From Allochromatium warmingii (GTDB taxonomy: Bacteria; Pseudomonadota; Gammaproteobacteria; Chromatiales; Chromatiaceae), in the NCBI RefSeq assembly GCF_900107145.1, contig NZ_FNOW01000005.1, positions 35,079 through 99,078 of the forward strand: 64,000 bases of DNA. Reading direction: 5' to 3'. The translations under genes were made by a program, and so were the position numbers. This document shows, one piece after another, positions 39,708-51,017 of this stretch (positions within the stretch are counted from its first letter, which is position 1; each line of letters opens with the position of its first letter). Under the pieces are notes generated by a model that worked only from the letters and a program-made list of their open reading frames with translations, ran no database searches and was not told the origin of the DNA.

Positions 39708-39743
39708 AGCTAGCCGACGGCCTGTCGGCTAGCTTCATTTTTT
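39708..39743 (+). terminator. Terminator-like hairpin in the str leader
   Basis: AGCTAGCCGAC-GGCCT-GTCGGCTAGCT (39708-39734) is a perfect 11-bp stem followed by TCA and TTTTTT (39738-39743). It begins only about five bases after the predicted start of the str promoter. It can be read as an attenuator of rpsL expression, or as the final terminator for upstream rpoBC transcripts that the promoter happens to overlap. Confidence 0.8.
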
Positions 39744-39907
39744 ATCCGGTTTCCTGGTTTGGGCTTTATGCGCCCGACCTCTGAGCAGACGGTCGCAGTT
39801 CGTGCGTATCCATGCTGGCGCTGACATCAAGCCGGCCCATGTGCGCCGACTTCGTTTGACTCCAAAGACGCATCATGGCGCGAGGGCGCCGCTGGAGACT
39901 TAATCGC

Positions 39908-40282
39908 ATGGCAACGATCAACCAACTCGTCCGCAAGCCTCGCAAGCGGAATGTAGCCAAAACCAACGTGCCCGCCCTCGAGGCCTGTCCGCAACGGCGC
40001 GGCGTCTGCACGCGCGTTTACACCACCACGCCCAAAAAGCCGAACTCGGCACTGCGTAAGGTGGCGCGTGTGCGTCTGACCAACGGGTTTGAGGTCGCCT
40101 CCTACATCGGCGGCGAAGGCCACAACCTTCAAGAACACTCGGTTGTTCTGATTCGCGGCGGTCGTGTCAAAGACTTGCCTGGCGTGCGCTACCACACTGT
40201 GCGCGGCACCTTGGATACTTCGGGTGTTGAGAAGCGCCGTCAAGCGCGTTCCAAGTACGGCGCTAAGCGTCCGAAAAAGTGA
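39908..40282 (+). CDS. rpsL: 30S ribosomal protein S12
   Basis: 124 residues, equal to E. coli. It lies in the decoding centre. The motif [18 protein letters not shown] contains the streptomycin-site lysine (wild type), and a second drug-site segment is [17 protein letters not shown] 39908 has GGAGA upstream; the 11-residue upstream in-frame extension is not family-like. First gene of the str operon. Confidence 0.97.
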   Translation: MATINQLVRKPRKRNVAKTNVPALEACPQRRGVCTRVYTTTPKKPNSALRKVARVRLTNGFEVASYIGGEGHNLQEHSVVLIRGGRVKDLPGVRYHTVRGTLDTSGVEKRRQARSKYGAKRPKK

Positions 40283-40302
40283 TCGCACCCTGCCGCGACT
40301 AG

Positions 40303-40806
<504 letters not shown>

Positions 40807-40879
40807 CGTTTCATAACCCTCCAGCGGTTTCGCGTTCGTTTTTTTCGAGTTCTTTAGGATCATCAGGGCGGATTCAGTC

Positions 40880-42976
40880 GTGGCACGTAGCACACCCATT
40901 GAGCGGTATCGCAATCTTGGCATCATGGCGCACATCGATGCTGGGAAAACCACTACCACGGAGCGCATCCTGTTCTACACGGGTGTCTCGCATAAAATCG
41001 GTGAGGTACACGACGGTGCCGCCACCATGGACTGGATGGAGCAGGAGCAGGAGCGTGGTATTACTATCACGTCCGCTGCGACGACCTGCTTCTGGAAGGG
41101 CATGGCGCTCGACCGTCCTGAACACCGCATCAATATTATCGACACCCCCGGACACGTTGACTTCACCATCGAAGTCGAACGCTCGCTGCGCGTCCTCGAT
41201 GGCGCGTGCGCGGTGTTCTGTGCCGTCGGCGGTGTCGAACCGCAATCTGAAACCGTCTGGCGTCAAGCCAATAAATACGGTGTCCCGCGTCTGGCATTCG
41301 TCAACAAGATGGATCGCATGGGCGCAAACTTCCTGCGCGTTGTCGGTCAGGTTAAAGATCGTCTCGGTGGCAATCCGGTGCCGCTCCAGTTGCCGATTGG
41401 CGCTGAAGAGCATTTTAAGGGCGTCGTCGATCTGCTCAAGATGAAGGCGATCCTGTGGGATGAAGAATCCAAAGGCACCAAGTTCGAGTACGGTGACATC
41501 CCCGCCGACATGCAGGATCTCTGCGAAGAGTGGCGCGAGAAGCTGATTGAAGCCGCCGCTGAGTCGAACGAAGAGCTGATGGAAAAGTACCTCGAAGGCG
41601 AGAGCCTAACCGAGGACGAGATCAAGGCTGGTATTCGTGCTCGCACTCTGAAAAGCGAAATCGTGCCTATGCTGTGCGGTTCGGCGTTCAAGAACAAGGG
41701 CGTGCAAGCCATGCTCGACGCCGTGCTCGACTACATGCCGTCGCCAGTCGATGTGCCCGCGATCAAGGGTATTCTCGACGACAAGGACGAGAGCGAAGGT
41801 ACCCGCGAGGCGTCTGACACTGCGCCCTTTGCTGCACTGGCGTTCAAGATCGCCACCGATCCCTTTGTTGGTACCCTGACCTTTTTCCGTGTCTATTCGG
41901 GCGTGCTCAACTCGGGCGATACCCTGTACAACCCGGTCAAGGGCAAAAAAGAGCGCATTGGCCGTATCCTCCAGATGCACGCCAATCAGCGTGAAGAAAT
42001 CAAAGAAGTGCGTGCCGGTGACATCGCCGCTGCGGTCGGTCTGAAGGATGTCACGACGGGTGACACCCTGTGCGATCTCAACCAGATCATCACGCTGGAG
42101 CGCATGGAATTCCCTGAGCCGGTGATTTCGGTCGCCGTCGAGCCGAAAACCAAAAGCGATCAGGAAAAGATGGGCATTGCGCTGCAAAAGCTGGCGCAGG
42201 AAGACCCGTCGTTTCGTGTCCATACCGATGAAGAATCCGGCCAGACCATCATCTCAGGCATGGGTGAGCTGCATCTGGAAATCATCGTTGACCGGATGCG
42301 CCGCGAATTTAAGGTCGAGGCCAATGTCGGTGCGCCCCAGGTCAGCTACCGCGAAACCATCCGCACCAGCGTCGAGCAAGACACTAAATTCGCCCGTCAG
42401 TCCGGCGGTCGTGGTCAGTATGGTCACGTTCTGATTCGCGTCGAGCCGATGGAAGCTGGTGGCGGCTATGAGTTCGTCAACGGCATCGTTGGCGGTACCG
42501 TGCCGAAGGAATACATTCCGGCGGTCGACAAGGGCATCCAGGAAGCCATGAAAAACGGTATCCTGGCTGGCTTCCCGATGGTTGACATCAAGGTCACGCT
42601 CTACGACGGTTCGTATCACGAAGTCGATTCGAGCGAAATGGCATTCAAGATCGCCGGTTCGATGGCGATCAAGGAAGCGGCAGCGAAAGCCAAGCCGGTG
42701 CTGCTCGAACCTATCATGAAAGTTGAAGTGGTCACGCCCGAAGAGAACATGGGCGATGTCATGGGCGACATCAACAGCCGTCGCGGCATGATTCAGGGCA
42801 TGGACGATTCCCCATCCGGCAAGATCATTCGCGCCGAGGTTCCGCTGTCAGAAATGTTCGGGTACGCCACCGATCTGCGTTCGGCAACTCAGGGTCGTGC
42901 GACCTACAGCATGGAATTCTGCAAGTACAACGAGGTGCCCGCCAGCATTGCCGACGCGGTCTCCAAGAAGAAGTAA
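40880..42976 (+). CDS. fusA: Elongation factor G
   Basis: 698 residues (E. coli 704). It is the translocation GTPase. G1 [20 protein letters not shown]3 [16 protein letters not shown]4 [10 protein letters not shown] and the domain IV tip sequence [14 protein letters not shown] are present, ending with the domain V region [11 protein letters not shown]. The GTG start is preceded by a purine-rich AGGGCGGA. It has the S12-S7-EFG-EFTu order. Confidence 0.97.
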   Translation: MARSTPIERYRNLGIMAHIDAGKTTTTERILFYTGVSHKIGEVHDGAATMDWMEQEQERGITITSAATTCFWKGMALDRPEHRINIIDTPGHVDFTIEVERSLRVLDGACAVFCAVGGVEPQSETVWRQANKYGVPRLAFVNKMDRMGANFLRVVGQVKDRLGGNPVPLQLPIGAEEHFKGVVDLLKMKAILWDEESKGTKFEYGDIPADMQDLCEEWREKLIEAAAESNEELMEKYLEGESLTEDEIKAGIRARTLKSEIVPMLCGSAFKNKGVQAMLDAVLDYMPSPVDVPAIKGILDDKDESEGTREASDTAPFAALAFKIATDPFVGTLTFFRVYSGVLNSGDTLYNPVKGKKERIGRILQMHANQREEIKEVRAGDIAAAVGLKDVTTGDTLCDLNQIITLERMEFPEPVISVAVEPKTKSDQEKMGIALQKLAQEDPSFRVHTDEESGQTIISGMGELHLEIIVDRMRREFKVEANVGAPQVSYRETIRTSVEQDTKFARQSGGRGQYGHVLIRVEPMEAGGGYEFVNGIVGGTVPKEYIPAVDKGIQEAMKNGILAGFPMVDIKVTLYDGSYHEVDSSEMAFKIAGSMAIKEAAAKAKPVLLEPIMKVEVVTPEENMGDVMGDINSRRGMIQGMDDSPSGKIIRAEVPLSEMFGYATDLRSATQGRATYSMEFCKYNEVPASIADAVSKKK

Positions 42977-43001
42977 CGATTCATCCGAAGGGTAGAGCGG
43001 G

Positions 43002-44192
43002 ATGTCCAAAGAAAAATTTCAACGTAGCAAGCCTCATGTCAATGTTGGCACGATCGGCCACGTCGATCACGGCAAGACCACGCTGACGGCGGCGATCACC
43101 ACGCATCAGGCCAAGAAGTTCGGTGGCGAAGCGCGGGCGTATGATCAGATTGACAACGCACCGGAAGAGCGTGAGCGCGGCATCACCATTGCCACCGCGC
43201 ACGTGGAGTACGAGAGCGACAAGCGTCACTACGCGCATGTTGACTGCCCGGGCCATGCTGACTATGTGAAGAACATGATCACTGGCGCGGCACAGATGGA
43301 TGGTGCGATTCTCGTCGTCTCGGCCGCTGACGGCCCCATGCCGCAGACCCGCGAGCACATCCTGCTGTCGCGTCAGGTTGGTGTACCCTACATCGTCGTC
43401 TACCTGAACAAGGCCGACATGGTCGATGATGCCGAACTGCTGGAACTGGTCGAAATGGAAGTGCGCGAGCTGCTCTCCAGCTACGACTTCCCGGGTGACG
43501 ACACCCCGATCATCACCGGCTCGGCCAAGCTGGCACTGGAAGGCGTAGACAGCGAAATCGGCGGCCAATCCATCGACAAACTGATGGAAGCCCTCGACAG
43601 CTACATCCCTGAGCCAGAACGGGCGATTGACGGCGCCTTCCTGATGCCGATTGAAGACGTATTCTCGATCTCCGGTCGTGGTACTGTCGTCACTGGTCGT
43701 GTCGAGCGCGGCATCGTCAAGGTCGGCGAAGAAGTCGCCATCGTCGGCATCAAAGATACCGTCAAGACCACCTGCACCGGTGTGGAGATGTTCCGCAAGC
43801 TGCTCGATCAGGGTCAAGCTGGCGACAACATCGGTGCCCTGCTGCGTGGCACCAAGCGTGAAGATGTCGAGCGCGGTCAAGTGCTGGCCAAGCCTGGCTC
43901 GATCACCCCGCACACCCACTTCGAGGCCGAAGTGTACGTCCTGAGCAAAGAAGAAGGTGGCCGTCACACGCCCTTCTTCAACGGCTATCGCCCGCAGTTC
44001 TACTTCCGCACCACCGACGTGACCGGAGCCTGTGAACTGCCCGAAGGCGTCGAGATGGTGATGCCGGGCGACAACATCAAAATGACGATCAAGCTGATCG
44101 CCCCGATTGCCATGGAAGACGGGCTGCGCTTTGCCGTCCGTGAGGGCGGTCGCACGGTCGGCGCTGGCGTGGTTTCTAAGATCATCGAGTAA
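43002..44192 (+). CDS. tufA: Elongation factor Tu, copy 2 (str operon)
   Basis: 396 residues; protein identical to copy 1 at 25520-26710. Silent differences occur up to about 43380 (for example in the first 20 codons), after which the DNA sequences agree to the stop codon. It starts 25 bp after fusA, and its stop is only 4 bp before the rpsJ start, so no S10-type leader separates the str and S10 blocks. The duplication pattern indicates recent conversion between copies in the same chromosome. Confidence 0.98.
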   Translation: MSKEKFQRSKPHVNVGTIGHVDHGKTTLTAAITTHQAKKFGGEARAYDQIDNAPEERERGITIATAHVEYESDKRHYAHVDCPGHADYVKNMITGAAQMDGAILVVSAADGPMPQTREHILLSRQVGVPYIVVYLNKADMVDDAELLELVEMEVRELLSSYDFPGDDTPIITGSAKLALEGVDSEIGGQSIDKLMEALDSYIPEPERAIDGAFLMPIEDVFSISGRGTVVTGRVERGIVKVGEEVAIVGIKDTVKTTCTGVEMFRKLLDQGQAGDNIGALLRGTKREDVERGQVLAKPGSITPHTHFEAEVYVLSKEEGGRHTPFFNGYRPQFYFRTTDVTGACELPEGVEMVMPGDNIKMTIKLIAPIAMEDGLRFAVREGGRTVGAGVVSKIIE

Positions 44193-44196
44193 GGGC

Positions 44197-44508
44197 ATGA
44201 CGAATCAGAGAATCCGAATTCGGCTGAAGGCGTTCGATCATCGTCTGATCGATCAGTCCGCACGTGAGATCGTTGACACCGCTAAGCGCACCGGCGCTCA
44301 GGTGCGCGGCCCCGTGCCACTGCCGTCCAAAAAGGAGCGCTTTACCGTTCTGGTCTCGCCGCACGTCAATAAAGACGCCCGCGATCAGTACGAACTGCGT
44401 ACCCATAAGCGTCTGATGGACATTGTCGATCCGACGGACAAAACCGTAGACGCGCTGATGAAACTGGATCTGGCCGCTGGGGTCGATGTCCAGATCAAGC
44501 TGAGCTGA
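44197..44508 (+). CDS. rpsJ: 30S ribosomal protein S10 (NusE)
   Basis: 103 residues, equal to E. coli. It is a 30S head protein and, with NusB, part of antitermination complexes. [20 protein letters not shown] opens the protein, and the exposed loop [20 protein letters not shown] is conserved. ATG 44197 is 4 bp after tuf, so the E. coli-type S10 leader that L4 controls is absent here. Confidence 0.96.
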   Translation: MTNQRIRIRLKAFDHRLIDQSAREIVDTAKRTGAQVRGPVPLPSKKERFTVLVSPHVNKDARDQYELRTHKRLMDIVDPTDKTVDALMKLDLAAGVDVQIKLS

Positions 44509-44518
44509 GGACGAAATC

Positions 44519-45169
44519 ATGTCGATCGGAGTTATCGGACGCAAAGCCGGCATGACTCGCCTGTTCACCGAAGACGGGGAGAGCATCCCAGTCACCGTGA
44601 TCGAAGTCACGCCCAATCGCGTCAGTCAAGTCAAGTCCGAAGAGACCGATGGCTATCACGCCATTCAGGTCGCGTTCGGCGAGCGCCGCGCCTCGCGGGT
44701 GACCAAGCCAATGGCTGGACATTACGCAAAAGCGGGTGTTGAAGCCGGTGAAGTGCTGCGCGAATTCCGCTTAGAAGGCGAAGAAGGTACCGACCTCGCT
44801 GTCGGTCAGGAAATCACAGTTTCCATCTTCGAGCCAGGGCAGAAGGTCGATGTGCGCGGCGTGACCAAAGGTCGTGGCTTTTCCGGCGTCATTCGCCGTC
44901 ACCACTTCGCTGGTCAGGATCGCACGCATGGTAACTCGCTGTCGCACCGTGCGCCGGGTTCCATCGGTCAGAACCAAAGCCCAGGTCGCGTCTGGAAGGG
45001 TAAAAAGATGGCGGGTCATCTCGGTGCCGCCAATCGTTGTCAGCAAAATCTCGAGGTCGTGCGCATCGACGCTGAACGCAACCTACTCCTCGTCCGTGGC
45101 GGTGTGCCCGGGCCGACGGGAGGGCGTCTGGTGGTGCTGCCGTCCGTGAAGCAAAAGAACAAGGGCTGA
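44519..45169 (+). CDS. rplC: 50S ribosomal protein L3
   Basis: 216 residues (E. coli 209). It starts 50S assembly and reaches the peptidyl-transferase centre. [19 protein letters not shown] at the start and the long finger [21 protein letters not shown] are diagnostic; the [20 protein letters not shown] segment includes the Gln methylated by PrmB in E. coli. It starts 10 bp after rpsJ. Confidence 0.97.
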   Translation: MSIGVIGRKAGMTRLFTEDGESIPVTVIEVTPNRVSQVKSEETDGYHAIQVAFGERRASRVTKPMAGHYAKAGVEAGEVLREFRLEGEEGTDLAVGQEITVSIFEPGQKVDVRGVTKGRGFSGVIRRHHFAGQDRTHGNSLSHRAPGSIGQNQSPGRVWKGKKMAGHLGAANRCQQNLEVVRIDAERNLLLVRGGVPGPTGGRLVVLPSVKQKNKG

Positions 45170-45175
45170 GCACTC

Positions 45176-45787
45176 ATGGAGATCGCCATTCGAAACCACA
45201 CTGGCGCGTCCAGTGTGCAGGTTTCCGACGCCGTCTTCGGCGTGGAATACAAACCAGGTCTGGTTCACCAGGTCGTGACCGCCTATATGGCCGGCGCACG
45301 CTCAGGAACCAAGGCCCAGAAAAACCGTGCAGCGGTTTCCGGTGGCGGTGCCAAGCCGTGGCGCCAGAAGGGTACTGGTCGTGCCCGCGCCGGTACCTCG
45401 CGTAGCCCGCTGTGGCGCACCGGTGGTGTGACTTTCGCGGCCCAGCCACGCGACTATAGCCAAAAAGTCAACCGCAAGATGTATCGCGGTGCCGTGCGCT
45501 CGATTCTCTCCGAGCTGGTGCGCACCGAGCGTCTGGTCGTGGTCTCTGAGCTGGCGCTGGAAGCAGCCAAGACGAAAGCATTGATTGCGCTGCTGAAGCA
45601 ACACGAGCTGACCGATGTGCTCATCCTCACCGATGGCTTTGACGACACGCTCTATCTGGCAGCACGCAATCTGCACAAGGTCGATGTGCTCTCGGCACAA
45701 GAGGTCGATCCGGTCAGCCTGATTGCCTTCGAGACCATCCTCGCCACTGAGGCGGCGATCAAGAAGCTGGAGGAACGGCTGGCATGA
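45176..45787 (+). CDS. rplD: 50S ribosomal protein L4
   Basis: 203 residues (E. coli 201). It lines the exit tunnel; in enterics it also represses the S10 operon. The tunnel loop [21 protein letters not shown] is intact. Without an S10 leader in this genome, L4 autocontrol by the E. coli route seems unlikely. It overlaps rplW by 4 bp. Confidence 0.96.
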   Translation: MEIAIRNHTGASSVQVSDAVFGVEYKPGLVHQVVTAYMAGARSGTKAQKNRAAVSGGGAKPWRQKGTGRARAGTSRSPLWRTGGVTFAAQPRDYSQKVNRKMYRGAVRSILSELVRTERLVVVSELALEAAKTKALIALLKQHELTDVLILTDGFDDTLYLAARNLHKVDVLSAQEVDPVSLIAFETILATEAAIKKLEERLA

Positions 45788-46080
45788 ACAAAGAGCGTCT
45801 GATGCAGGTGCTGGTCGCGCCCGTGATTACCGAAAAGGCGACCCGTCTGGCCGAGAATTACCGTCAGGTAACGTTTCGCGTGCTCACCGACGCCACCAAG
45901 CGCGAGGTCGCGAAAGCGGTCGAGCTGCTGTTTGAGGTTCAGGTTGATCGCGTCCAGATTCTCAACGTCAAGGGCAAGCAGAAGCGCCACGGACAACGTT
46001 TGGGCCAGCGGCAAGACTGGCGCAAAGCCTATGTACGTCTGAAGCCCGGCCAAGACATCGACTTCGGCGACGCCGCCTAA
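45784..46080 (+). CDS. rplW: 50S ribosomal protein L23
   Basis: 98 residues (E. coli 100). It sits at the tunnel exit and docks trigger factor and [24 protein letters not shown] opens it, with the RNA-binding loop [24 protein letters not shown] near the end (split over a loop and a strand). ATG overlaps the rplD stop (ATGA). Confidence 0.95.
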   Translation: MNKERLMQVLVAPVITEKATRLAENYRQVTFRVLTDATKREVAKAVELLFEVQVDRVQILNVKGKQKRHGQRLGQRQDWRKAYVRLKPGQDIDFGDAA

Positions 46081-46112
46081 GCGCGGCGGCGGACAGTAAC
46101 GGATAGATCAAG

Positions 46113-46943
46113 ATGCCAATCGTAAAGACCAAACCGACGTCCGCCGGACGACGCTTCGTCGTCAAGGTGACGACACCCGATCTGCACAAGGGCGAACCCT
46201 ATGCGCCCCTGCTCGACAAGCAGACCAAACGCGGCGGACGTAACAATCAGGGCCGCGTGTCTGTGCGTCATCAAGGCGGCGGCCATAAGCAGCGTTATCG
46301 GATCATCGACTTCAAGCGCAACCGTAAAGACGGGATTCCCGCCACGGTGGAGCGGCTGGAATACGACCCGAACCGCTCGGCGCATATTGCGCTATTGAAA
46401 TATGCCGATGGCGAACGCGCCTACATCATCGCCCCAAAAGGCCTAAAAGCCGGTGACGCGGTGATTTCGGGCGAGAGCGCACCGATTGCCGTCGGCAACT
46501 GTATGCCGCTGCGTAACATTCCGGTCGGCACCCAGGTGCATTGCATCGAAATGCGCCCCGGCAAAGGTGCCCAGCTCGCACGTTCAGCGGGTGCTGCCGT
46601 GCAACTGGTGGCGCGTGAATCCGGCAGCGCGACCCTGCGTCTGCGCTCGGGTGAGATGCGCAAAGTGCATTCCGACTGCCGCGCCGTGATCGGCGAGGTG
46701 GGCAACAGCGAACACAGCCTGCGCAAACTCGGCAAAGCCGGTGCCAGCCGCTGGCGCGGGATTCGCCCGACGGTGCGCGGCGTGGTGATGAACCCAGTCG
46801 ATCACCCGCACGGCGGTGGTGAGGGTCGTACCTCCGGTGGTCGGCATCCGGTCACGCCCTGGGGTGTGCCGACGAAGGGTCATAAGACACGCCACAACAA
46901 GCGAACCGACGGCATGATCGTGCGTCGTCGCGGTCAGAAATAG
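46113..46943 (+). CDS. rplB: 50S ribosomal protein L2
   Basis: 276 residues (E. coli 273). It is needed for subunit joining and the peptidyl-transferase centre. [20 protein letters not shown] and the C-terminal [20 protein letters not shown] with the conserved histidine are present. It starts 32 bp after rplW; rpsS follows after 20 bp. Confidence 0.97.
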   Translation: MPIVKTKPTSAGRRFVVKVTTPDLHKGEPYAPLLDKQTKRGGRNNQGRVSVRHQGGGHKQRYRIIDFKRNRKDGIPATVERLEYDPNRSAHIALLKYADGERAYIIAPKGLKAGDAVISGESAPIAVGNCMPLRNIPVGTQVHCIEMRPGKGAQLARSAGAAVQLVARESGSATLRLRSGEMRKVHSDCRAVIGEVGNSEHSLRKLGKAGASRWRGIRPTVRGVVMNPVDHPHGGGEGRTSGGRHPVTPWGVPTKGHKTRHNKRTDGMIVRRRGQK

Positions 46944-46963
46944 CATCAGTCGAGGTTGAGCCA

Positions 46964-47242
46964 GTGCCACGTTCGATTCGAAAAGGGCCGTTCGTCGATC
47001 ATCACCTAATTAAAAAGGTCGATGAGGCGGTCGCCCAAAACAGCAAGCGTCCGATCAAGACTTGGTCGCGCCGTTCCATGATCCTGCCAGAAATGGTTGG
47101 ATTGACTATCGCCGTTCACAATGGGCGGCAGCATGTGCCGGTGCTTGTCAACGAAAACATGATCGGCCACAAGCTCGGCGAGTTTGCGTTGACCCGTACC
47201 TATCGTGGTCACGCCGCCGACAAAAAAGCGAAGAAGCGCTAG
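46964..47242 (+). CDS. rpsS: 30S ribosomal protein S19
   Basis: 92 residues, equal to E. coli. It binds the 30S head with S13. [21 protein letters not shown] and [21 protein letters not shown] are family hallmarks. The start is GTG 46964, with GAGG 8-12 bases upstream. Confidence 0.97.
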   Translation: MPRSIRKGPFVDHHLIKKVDEAVAQNSKRPIKTWSRRSMILPEMVGLTIAVHNGRQHVPVLVNENMIGHKLGEFALTRTYRGHAADKKAKKR

Positions 47243-47254
47243 TCGGAGATCGCG

Positions 47255-47587
47255 ATGCAAGCCGTAGCCACCCACAAATACGCCCGAATTTCGGCGCAAA
47301 AGGCCCGACTGGTCGCGGATCTGATTCGCGGCAAGCGTGTCGAGGAAGCCCTCAACACGCTGGCCTTCAGCCCCAAAAAAGGTGCTGACATTATTAAGAA
47401 AGTCCTGGAATCGGCGATTGCCAACGCCGAGCACAATGAAGGTGCCGACATCGACGCCCTCAAGGTCGCGGCCATCCAGGTCAACGAAGGGCCAACCATG
47501 AAGCGGATCATGCCGCGTGCCAAAGGCCGCGCCAACCGCATCATGAAACGCACCAGCCATATCACGCTGACCGTGGCCGAAGCCTAG
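47255..47587 (+). CDS. rplV: 50S ribosomal protein L22
   Basis: 110 residues, equal to E. coli. Its extended beta-hairpin, here around [20 protein letters not shown], lines the exit tunnel and is a macrolide-resistance hotspot; no deletion is seen. It starts 12 bp after rpsS. Confidence 0.97.
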   Translation: MQAVATHKYARISAQKARLVADLIRGKRVEEALNTLAFSPKKGADIIKKVLESAIANAEHNEGADIDALKVAAIQVNEGPTMKRIMPRAKGRANRIMKRTSHITLTVAEA

Positions 47588-47605
47588 AGGATCCAGGGGA
47601 CCAGT

Positions 47606-48283
47606 ATGGGACAGAAAGTTCATCCGAATGGGATCCGCCTTGGCATCGTCAAGGACTGGACATCCAAGTGGTACGCGAATTCAAAAGATTACGCCGATCT
47701 GCTTAACACCGATCTCCAAGTGCGTGACTTCCTGCGCAAGGAACTCGCTAAGGCGTCGGTGAGCCGCATCCAGATCGACCGTCCGGCCAAAAATGCCCAT
47801 ATCACCATTCACACGGCGCGTCCGGGTGTGGTGATCGGCAAAAAAGGCGAGGACATCGACAAGCTGCGCACCAAAGTGTCGGCGATGATGGGCATTCCAG
47901 TACACATTGCTATCGAAGAGATCCGCAAGCCGGAACTCGACGCGCAACTGGTTGCGGAAGGCATTGCCCAACAGCTTGAACGGCGTATTATGTTCCGCCG
48001 CGCTATGAAGCGTTCAATTCAGAACACGATGCGTCTGGGTGCTGAAGGCATCAAGGTCAGCGTCGCCGGGCGTCTGAATGGCGCTGAAATTGCACGCAGT
48101 GAGTGGGCGCGTGAAGGTCGGGTGCCGTTGCACACCTTACGTGCTGATATTGACTACGGCTTTGCCGAGGCCAAGACGACCTACGGCGTGCTCGGCGTCA
48201 AAGTCTGGATCTTCAAGGGCGAGGTATTCGGCGACCAATTGCCCGAGGAACCGGCACCGAAAGCGGCCGGAAAGAAGGGTTAA
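47606..48283 (+). CDS. rpsC: 30S ribosomal protein S3
   Basis: 225 residues (E. coli 233). It is at the mRNA entry site and contributes to mRNA unwinding. [21 protein letters not shown] opens it; the KH motif [20 protein letters not shown] and [16 protein letters not shown] segments are present. A short Pro/Ala/Lys tail ends the protein. It starts 18 bp after rplV. Confidence 0.97.
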   Translation: MGQKVHPNGIRLGIVKDWTSKWYANSKDYADLLNTDLQVRDFLRKELAKASVSRIQIDRPAKNAHITIHTARPGVVIGKKGEDIDKLRTKVSAMMGIPVHIAIEEIRKPELDAQLVAEGIAQQLERRIMFRRAMKRSIQNTMRLGAEGIKVSVAGRLNGAEIARSEWAREGRVPLHTLRADIDYGFAEAKTTYGVLGVKVWIFKGEVFGDQLPEEPAPKAAGKKG

Positions 48284-48286
48284 GTC

Positions 48287-48700
48287 ATGCTGCAACCGAA
48301 ACGCACCACATTCCGCAAGCAACACAAGGGCCGCAATCGCGGTCTAGCCCAGAGCGGCAACCGCGTCAGCTTTGGCGAATACGGTTTGAAAGCGACCGAA
48401 CGCGGTCGGCTCACCGCCCGCCAGATCGAAGCGGCGCGGCGGGCCATCTCCCGTAGCGTCAAGCGTGGCGGCAAGATCTGGATTCGGGTATTTCCTGACA
48501 AGCCGATCTCGAAAAAACCGCTCGAAGTGCGCATGGGTAAGGGTAAGGGTAATGTCGAGTACTGGGTCGCGCTGATTCAGCCAGGCAGTATGCTTTACGA
48601 GATCGAGGGTGTCAGCGAAGAACTTGCACGCGAAGCCTTCAAGCTGGCGGCGGCCAAACTGCCGGTGCAGACTACCTTTGAAAAGCGGACGATTCTGTGA
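48287..48700 (+). CDS. rplP: 50S ribosomal protein L16
   Basis: 137 residues (E. coli 136). It organises tRNA-binding RNA at the A site. [20 protein letters not shown] and [20 protein letters not shown] are diagnostic, with [18 protein letters not shown] later. The gene starts 3 bp after rpsC, and its TGA overlaps the rpmC ATG. Confidence 0.97.
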   Translation: MLQPKRTTFRKQHKGRNRGLAQSGNRVSFGEYGLKATERGRLTARQIEAARRAISRSVKRGGKIWIRVFPDKPISKKPLEVRMGKGKGNVEYWVALIQPGSMLYEIEGVSEELAREAFKLAAAKLPVQTTFEKRTIL

Positions 48701-48900
48701 TGAAGGCCAACGAGCTTAGAACCAACAGCGCCCAAGAGCTTCAGACACAGTTGATGGAGCTGCTGCGCGAGCAATTTAATCTGCGGATGCAGCGGGGCAC
48801 CGGTCAGTTGTCCAAGCCCTCGCGCATGAAGGCCGTGCGTCGGGACATCGCCCGGATCAAGACCATCATGGCCGAACAGCAAGCGGGCGGGAAATCATGA
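48700..48900 (+). CDS. rpmC: 50S ribosomal protein L29
   Basis: 66 residues (E. coli 63), two antiparallel helices near the tunnel exit. [21 protein letters not shown] and the [20 protein letters not shown] segment match the family. ATG 48700 sits in the rplP stop (TGATG); a GTG three bases earlier would add one residue. It overlaps rpsQ by 4 bp. Confidence 0.95.
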   Translation: MKANELRTNSAQELQTQLMELLREQFNLRMQRGTGQLSKPSRMKAVRRDIARIKTIMAEQQAGGKS

Positions 48901-49163
48901 GCGACGACAACGCGATCAAAACCAACCGGACACTTGAAGGGCGCGTCACCAGCAGCGCCATGGACAAAACCATCACAGTGCTGATTGAGCGTCGGGTCAA
49001 GCATCCGCTCTATGGTAAGTTCATGCGCCGCTCGACCAAGATTCACGCTCACGACGAAAGCAATAGCTGCACCGTCGGCGATCTAGTGCGGGTTGAGCAG
49101 TGCCGTCCGCTCTCCAAGACCAAGACTTGGCGTCTGATCGAGATCCTCGAAAAGGCCCGCTAA
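48897..49163 (+). CDS. rpsQ: 30S ribosomal protein S17
   Basis: 88 residues (E. coli 84), an OB-fold protein that binds helix 11 of 16S r[24 protein letters not shown] and [18 protein letters not shown] are conserved. It ends the S10 block; a 121-bp gap follows. Confidence 0.96.
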   Translation: MSDDNAIKTNRTLEGRVTSSAMDKTITVLIERRVKHPLYGKFMRRSTKIHAHDESNSCTVGDLVRVEQCRPLSKTKTWRLIEILEKAR

Positions 49164-49284
49164 ACGGCCTTCGCCTGTCTCGCGTATTGCCGGCCTGTGA
49201 CCCCTGCGGACTGGCCGGTGCGGTCATTCGCAGAGCCATTGATCCACTCACGGATCAGCAACGAGCTTTTTAGGTGTAAAGACA

Positions 49285-49653
49285 ATGATTCAGATGCAGA
49301 CCAATCTGAGCGTCGCCGACAACAGCGGCGCCAAGAGCGTGATGTGCATCAAGGTGCTCGGCGGGTCGCATCGTCGCTACGCGGGCATCGGCGATGTTAT
49401 CAAGGTCACCGTCAAGGATGCGATCCCACGCGGTAAGGTCAAGAAAGGCGATGTCTACAATGCGGTCGTGGTGCGGACTCGTCATGGCGTGCGTCGCCCC
49501 GACGGTTCGCTGATCCGCTTTGACGGCAACGCGGCGGTGCTCTTGAACAACCAGCTTCAACCCATCGGCACCCGTATCTTCGGCCCCGTGACACGCGAGC
49601 TACGCGGCGAGCGTTTCATGAAGATCATCTCGCTGGCGCCGGAAGTGCTCTGA
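49285..49653 (+). CDS. rplN: 50S ribosomal protein L14
   Basis: 122 residues (E. coli 123), an interface protein that contacts 16S helix 14 and binds Rsf[21 protein letters not shown] opens it, and [20 protein letters not shown] is conserved. It is preceded by a 121-bp gap, the place of the spc promoter in E. coli; a weak CCGGCC/GGCCGG hairpin is present there but no consensus promoter was seen. Confidence 0.97.
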   Translation: MIQMQTNLSVADNSGAKSVMCIKVLGGSHRRYAGIGDVIKVTVKDAIPRGKVKKGDVYNAVVVRTRHGVRRPDGSLIRFDGNAAVLLNNQLQPIGTRIFGPVTRELRGERFMKIISLAPEVL

Positions 49654-49666
49654 GGAGACGAGATTC

Positions 49667-49984
49667 ATGAGAAAGATCAAAAAAGGCGATGACGTGATGG
49701 TCATCGCGGGCAAGGATAAGGGCAAGCGCGGCACGGTGCTCAAAGTCATCGACGAGAATCACATCGTCGTCGAGAACATCAACATCGCCCGCAAGCACCA
49801 AAAAGCCAATCCGCAGGCTGGTGAGCCAGGCGGCATTGTGGATAAAGCGATGCCGATTCACGTCTCCAATGTCGGGCTGTACAACCCGATCAAGGGTGCA
49901 GCCGACCGTGTCGGTTTTAAGACCCTGGATGACGGGCGCAAGGTGCGTGTGTTCAAGTCCAACGGCGAAGTCGTTGACGTCTGA
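49667..49984 (+). CDS. rplX: 50S ribosomal protein L24
   Basis: 105 residues (E. coli 104), an early 50S assembly initiator with a KOW motif: [20 protein letters not shown]. The loop [20 protein letters not shown] follows. It starts 13 bp after rplN with GAGGAGA upstream. Confidence 0.96.
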   Translation: MRKIKKGDDVMVIAGKDKGKRGTVLKVIDENHIVVENINIARKHQKANPQAGEPGGIVDKAMPIHVSNVGLYNPIKGAADRVGFKTLDDGRKVRVFKSNGEVVDV

Positions 49985-49998
49985 CCGGGTGAAGCGAG

Positions 49999-50538
49999 AT
50001 GTCCAGATTACAGACTGAATACAAAGAGCGCATCATTCCTCAGCTCAAGGAACGCTTCAATTATCAAAGCGTGATGCAGGTGCCCAAGATCGAAAAGATC
50101 ACGCTCAATATGGGCGTGGGCGAGGCCGTAGCTGACAAAAAGATCATGGATCATGCGGTTGCCGATCTGCGTGCCATCGCCGGTCAGCAGCCAATTGTGA
50201 CCTATGCCCGCAAATCAGTTGCTGGTTTTAAGATCCGCGAAGGCTGGCCGATTGGCTGTAAAGTCACGCTGCGTCGTGAGCGCATGTACGAGTTTTTGGA
50301 TCGCTTAATCAGCATCTCGATTCCGCGTATCCGTGACTTTCGTGGTTTGAGTGCGAAGGCATTCGACGGTCGTGGCAATTATTCGATGGGCGTGCGTGAA
50401 CAGATCATGTTCCCCGAGATCGACTACGACAAGATCGACGCGCTGCGCGGACTCGACATCACCATCACGACCACGGCGCGGACGGATGAAGAAGGCCGTG
50501 CCCTGCTCGAAGCCTTCAACTTCCCCTTCCGCACCTAA
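49999..50538 (+). CDS. rplE: 50S ribosomal protein L5
   Basis: 179 residues, equal to E. coli. It binds 5S rRNA with L18 and contacts P-site t[23 protein letters not shown] and the loop around [21 protein letters not shown] are conserved. It starts 14 bp after rplX. Confidence 0.97.
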   Translation: MSRLQTEYKERIIPQLKERFNYQSVMQVPKIEKITLNMGVGEAVADKKIMDHAVADLRAIAGQQPIVTYARKSVAGFKIREGWPIGCKVTLRRERMYEFLDRLISISIPRIRDFRGLSAKAFDGRGNYSMGVREQIMFPEIDYDKIDALRGLDITITTTARTDEEGRALLEAFNFPFRT

Positions 50539-50547
50539 GGTAATCGC

Positions 50548-50853
50548 ATGGCGAAGAAGAGTATGATTGCGCGTGACCGCAAGCGCACGGAAATCGCTGC
50601 CCGGTTCAGCGCCAAACGCGTTGCACTCAAGGCGGTCATCAATGATCGCAGTGCCACGCCGGAGCAGATCGACGAAGCCACGCTGAAGCTGCAAAAGCTG
50701 CCGCGTGATGCTGGCCCGACACGCCAGCAGCGGCGTTGCCGCGTCAGTGGTCGTCCGCACGCGGTCTATCGCAAATTTGGCCTCTCGCGCAACAAGCTGC
50801 GCGAAGCCGTGATGCGCGGGGATGTCCCGGGCGTCGTCAAGGCGAGCTGGTAA
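50548..50853 (+). CDS. rpsN: 30S ribosomal protein S14 (zinc-free type)
   Basis: 101 residues, equal to E. coli. It lies in the 30S head. It lacks the two CXXC motifs, so it is the zinc-independent (C-) form. [20 protein letters not shown] and the C-terminal [20 protein letters not shown] are conserved. The next 164 bp carry a heptamer repeat element before rpsH. Confidence 0.97.
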   Translation: MAKKSMIARDRKRTEIAARFSAKRVALKAVINDRSATPEQIDEATLKLQKLPRDAGPTRQQRRCRVSGRPHAVYRKFGLSRNKLREAVMRGDVPGVVKASW

Positions 50854-50862
50854 GCAGAGAGA

Positions 50863-50961
50863 GCGGCCAGCTTTCAGCCATCAGCTTCCAGCTTTTCAGA
50901 GCACCTCAGTTCCGCTGATAGCCAATCGCTAAAAGTTGGTAGCTGATAGCTGGAAGCTAGA
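50863..50961. repeat. Heptamer-built inverted repeat, copy 6 (rpsN-rpsH)
   Basis: Direct units GCGGCCA, GCTTTCA, GCCATCA, GCTTCCA are followed by inverted units GCTGATA, GCTAAAA, GCTGATA, GCTGGAA. AGCTTCCAGCT (50883-50893) pairs with AGCTGGAAGCT (50948-50958). It occupies most of the 164-bp gap inside the spc operon; genes in this operon are otherwise separated by 3-14 bp. A T-run (ATTTTTTAA) follows the inverted half, so termination or attenuation is possible. Confidence 0.8.
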
Positions 50962-51017
50962 TTTTTTAACCTACCGGGTATCGCGTCGCAACGACGGCCT
51001 GACCCACGGAGAAGCCA

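Noticed and set aside
42981..44198. Minus-strand frame (405 codons) opposite the second tuf gene
   Set aside because: Mirror of the same EF-Tu shadow; the open frame follows from the codon bias of a highly expressed gene.
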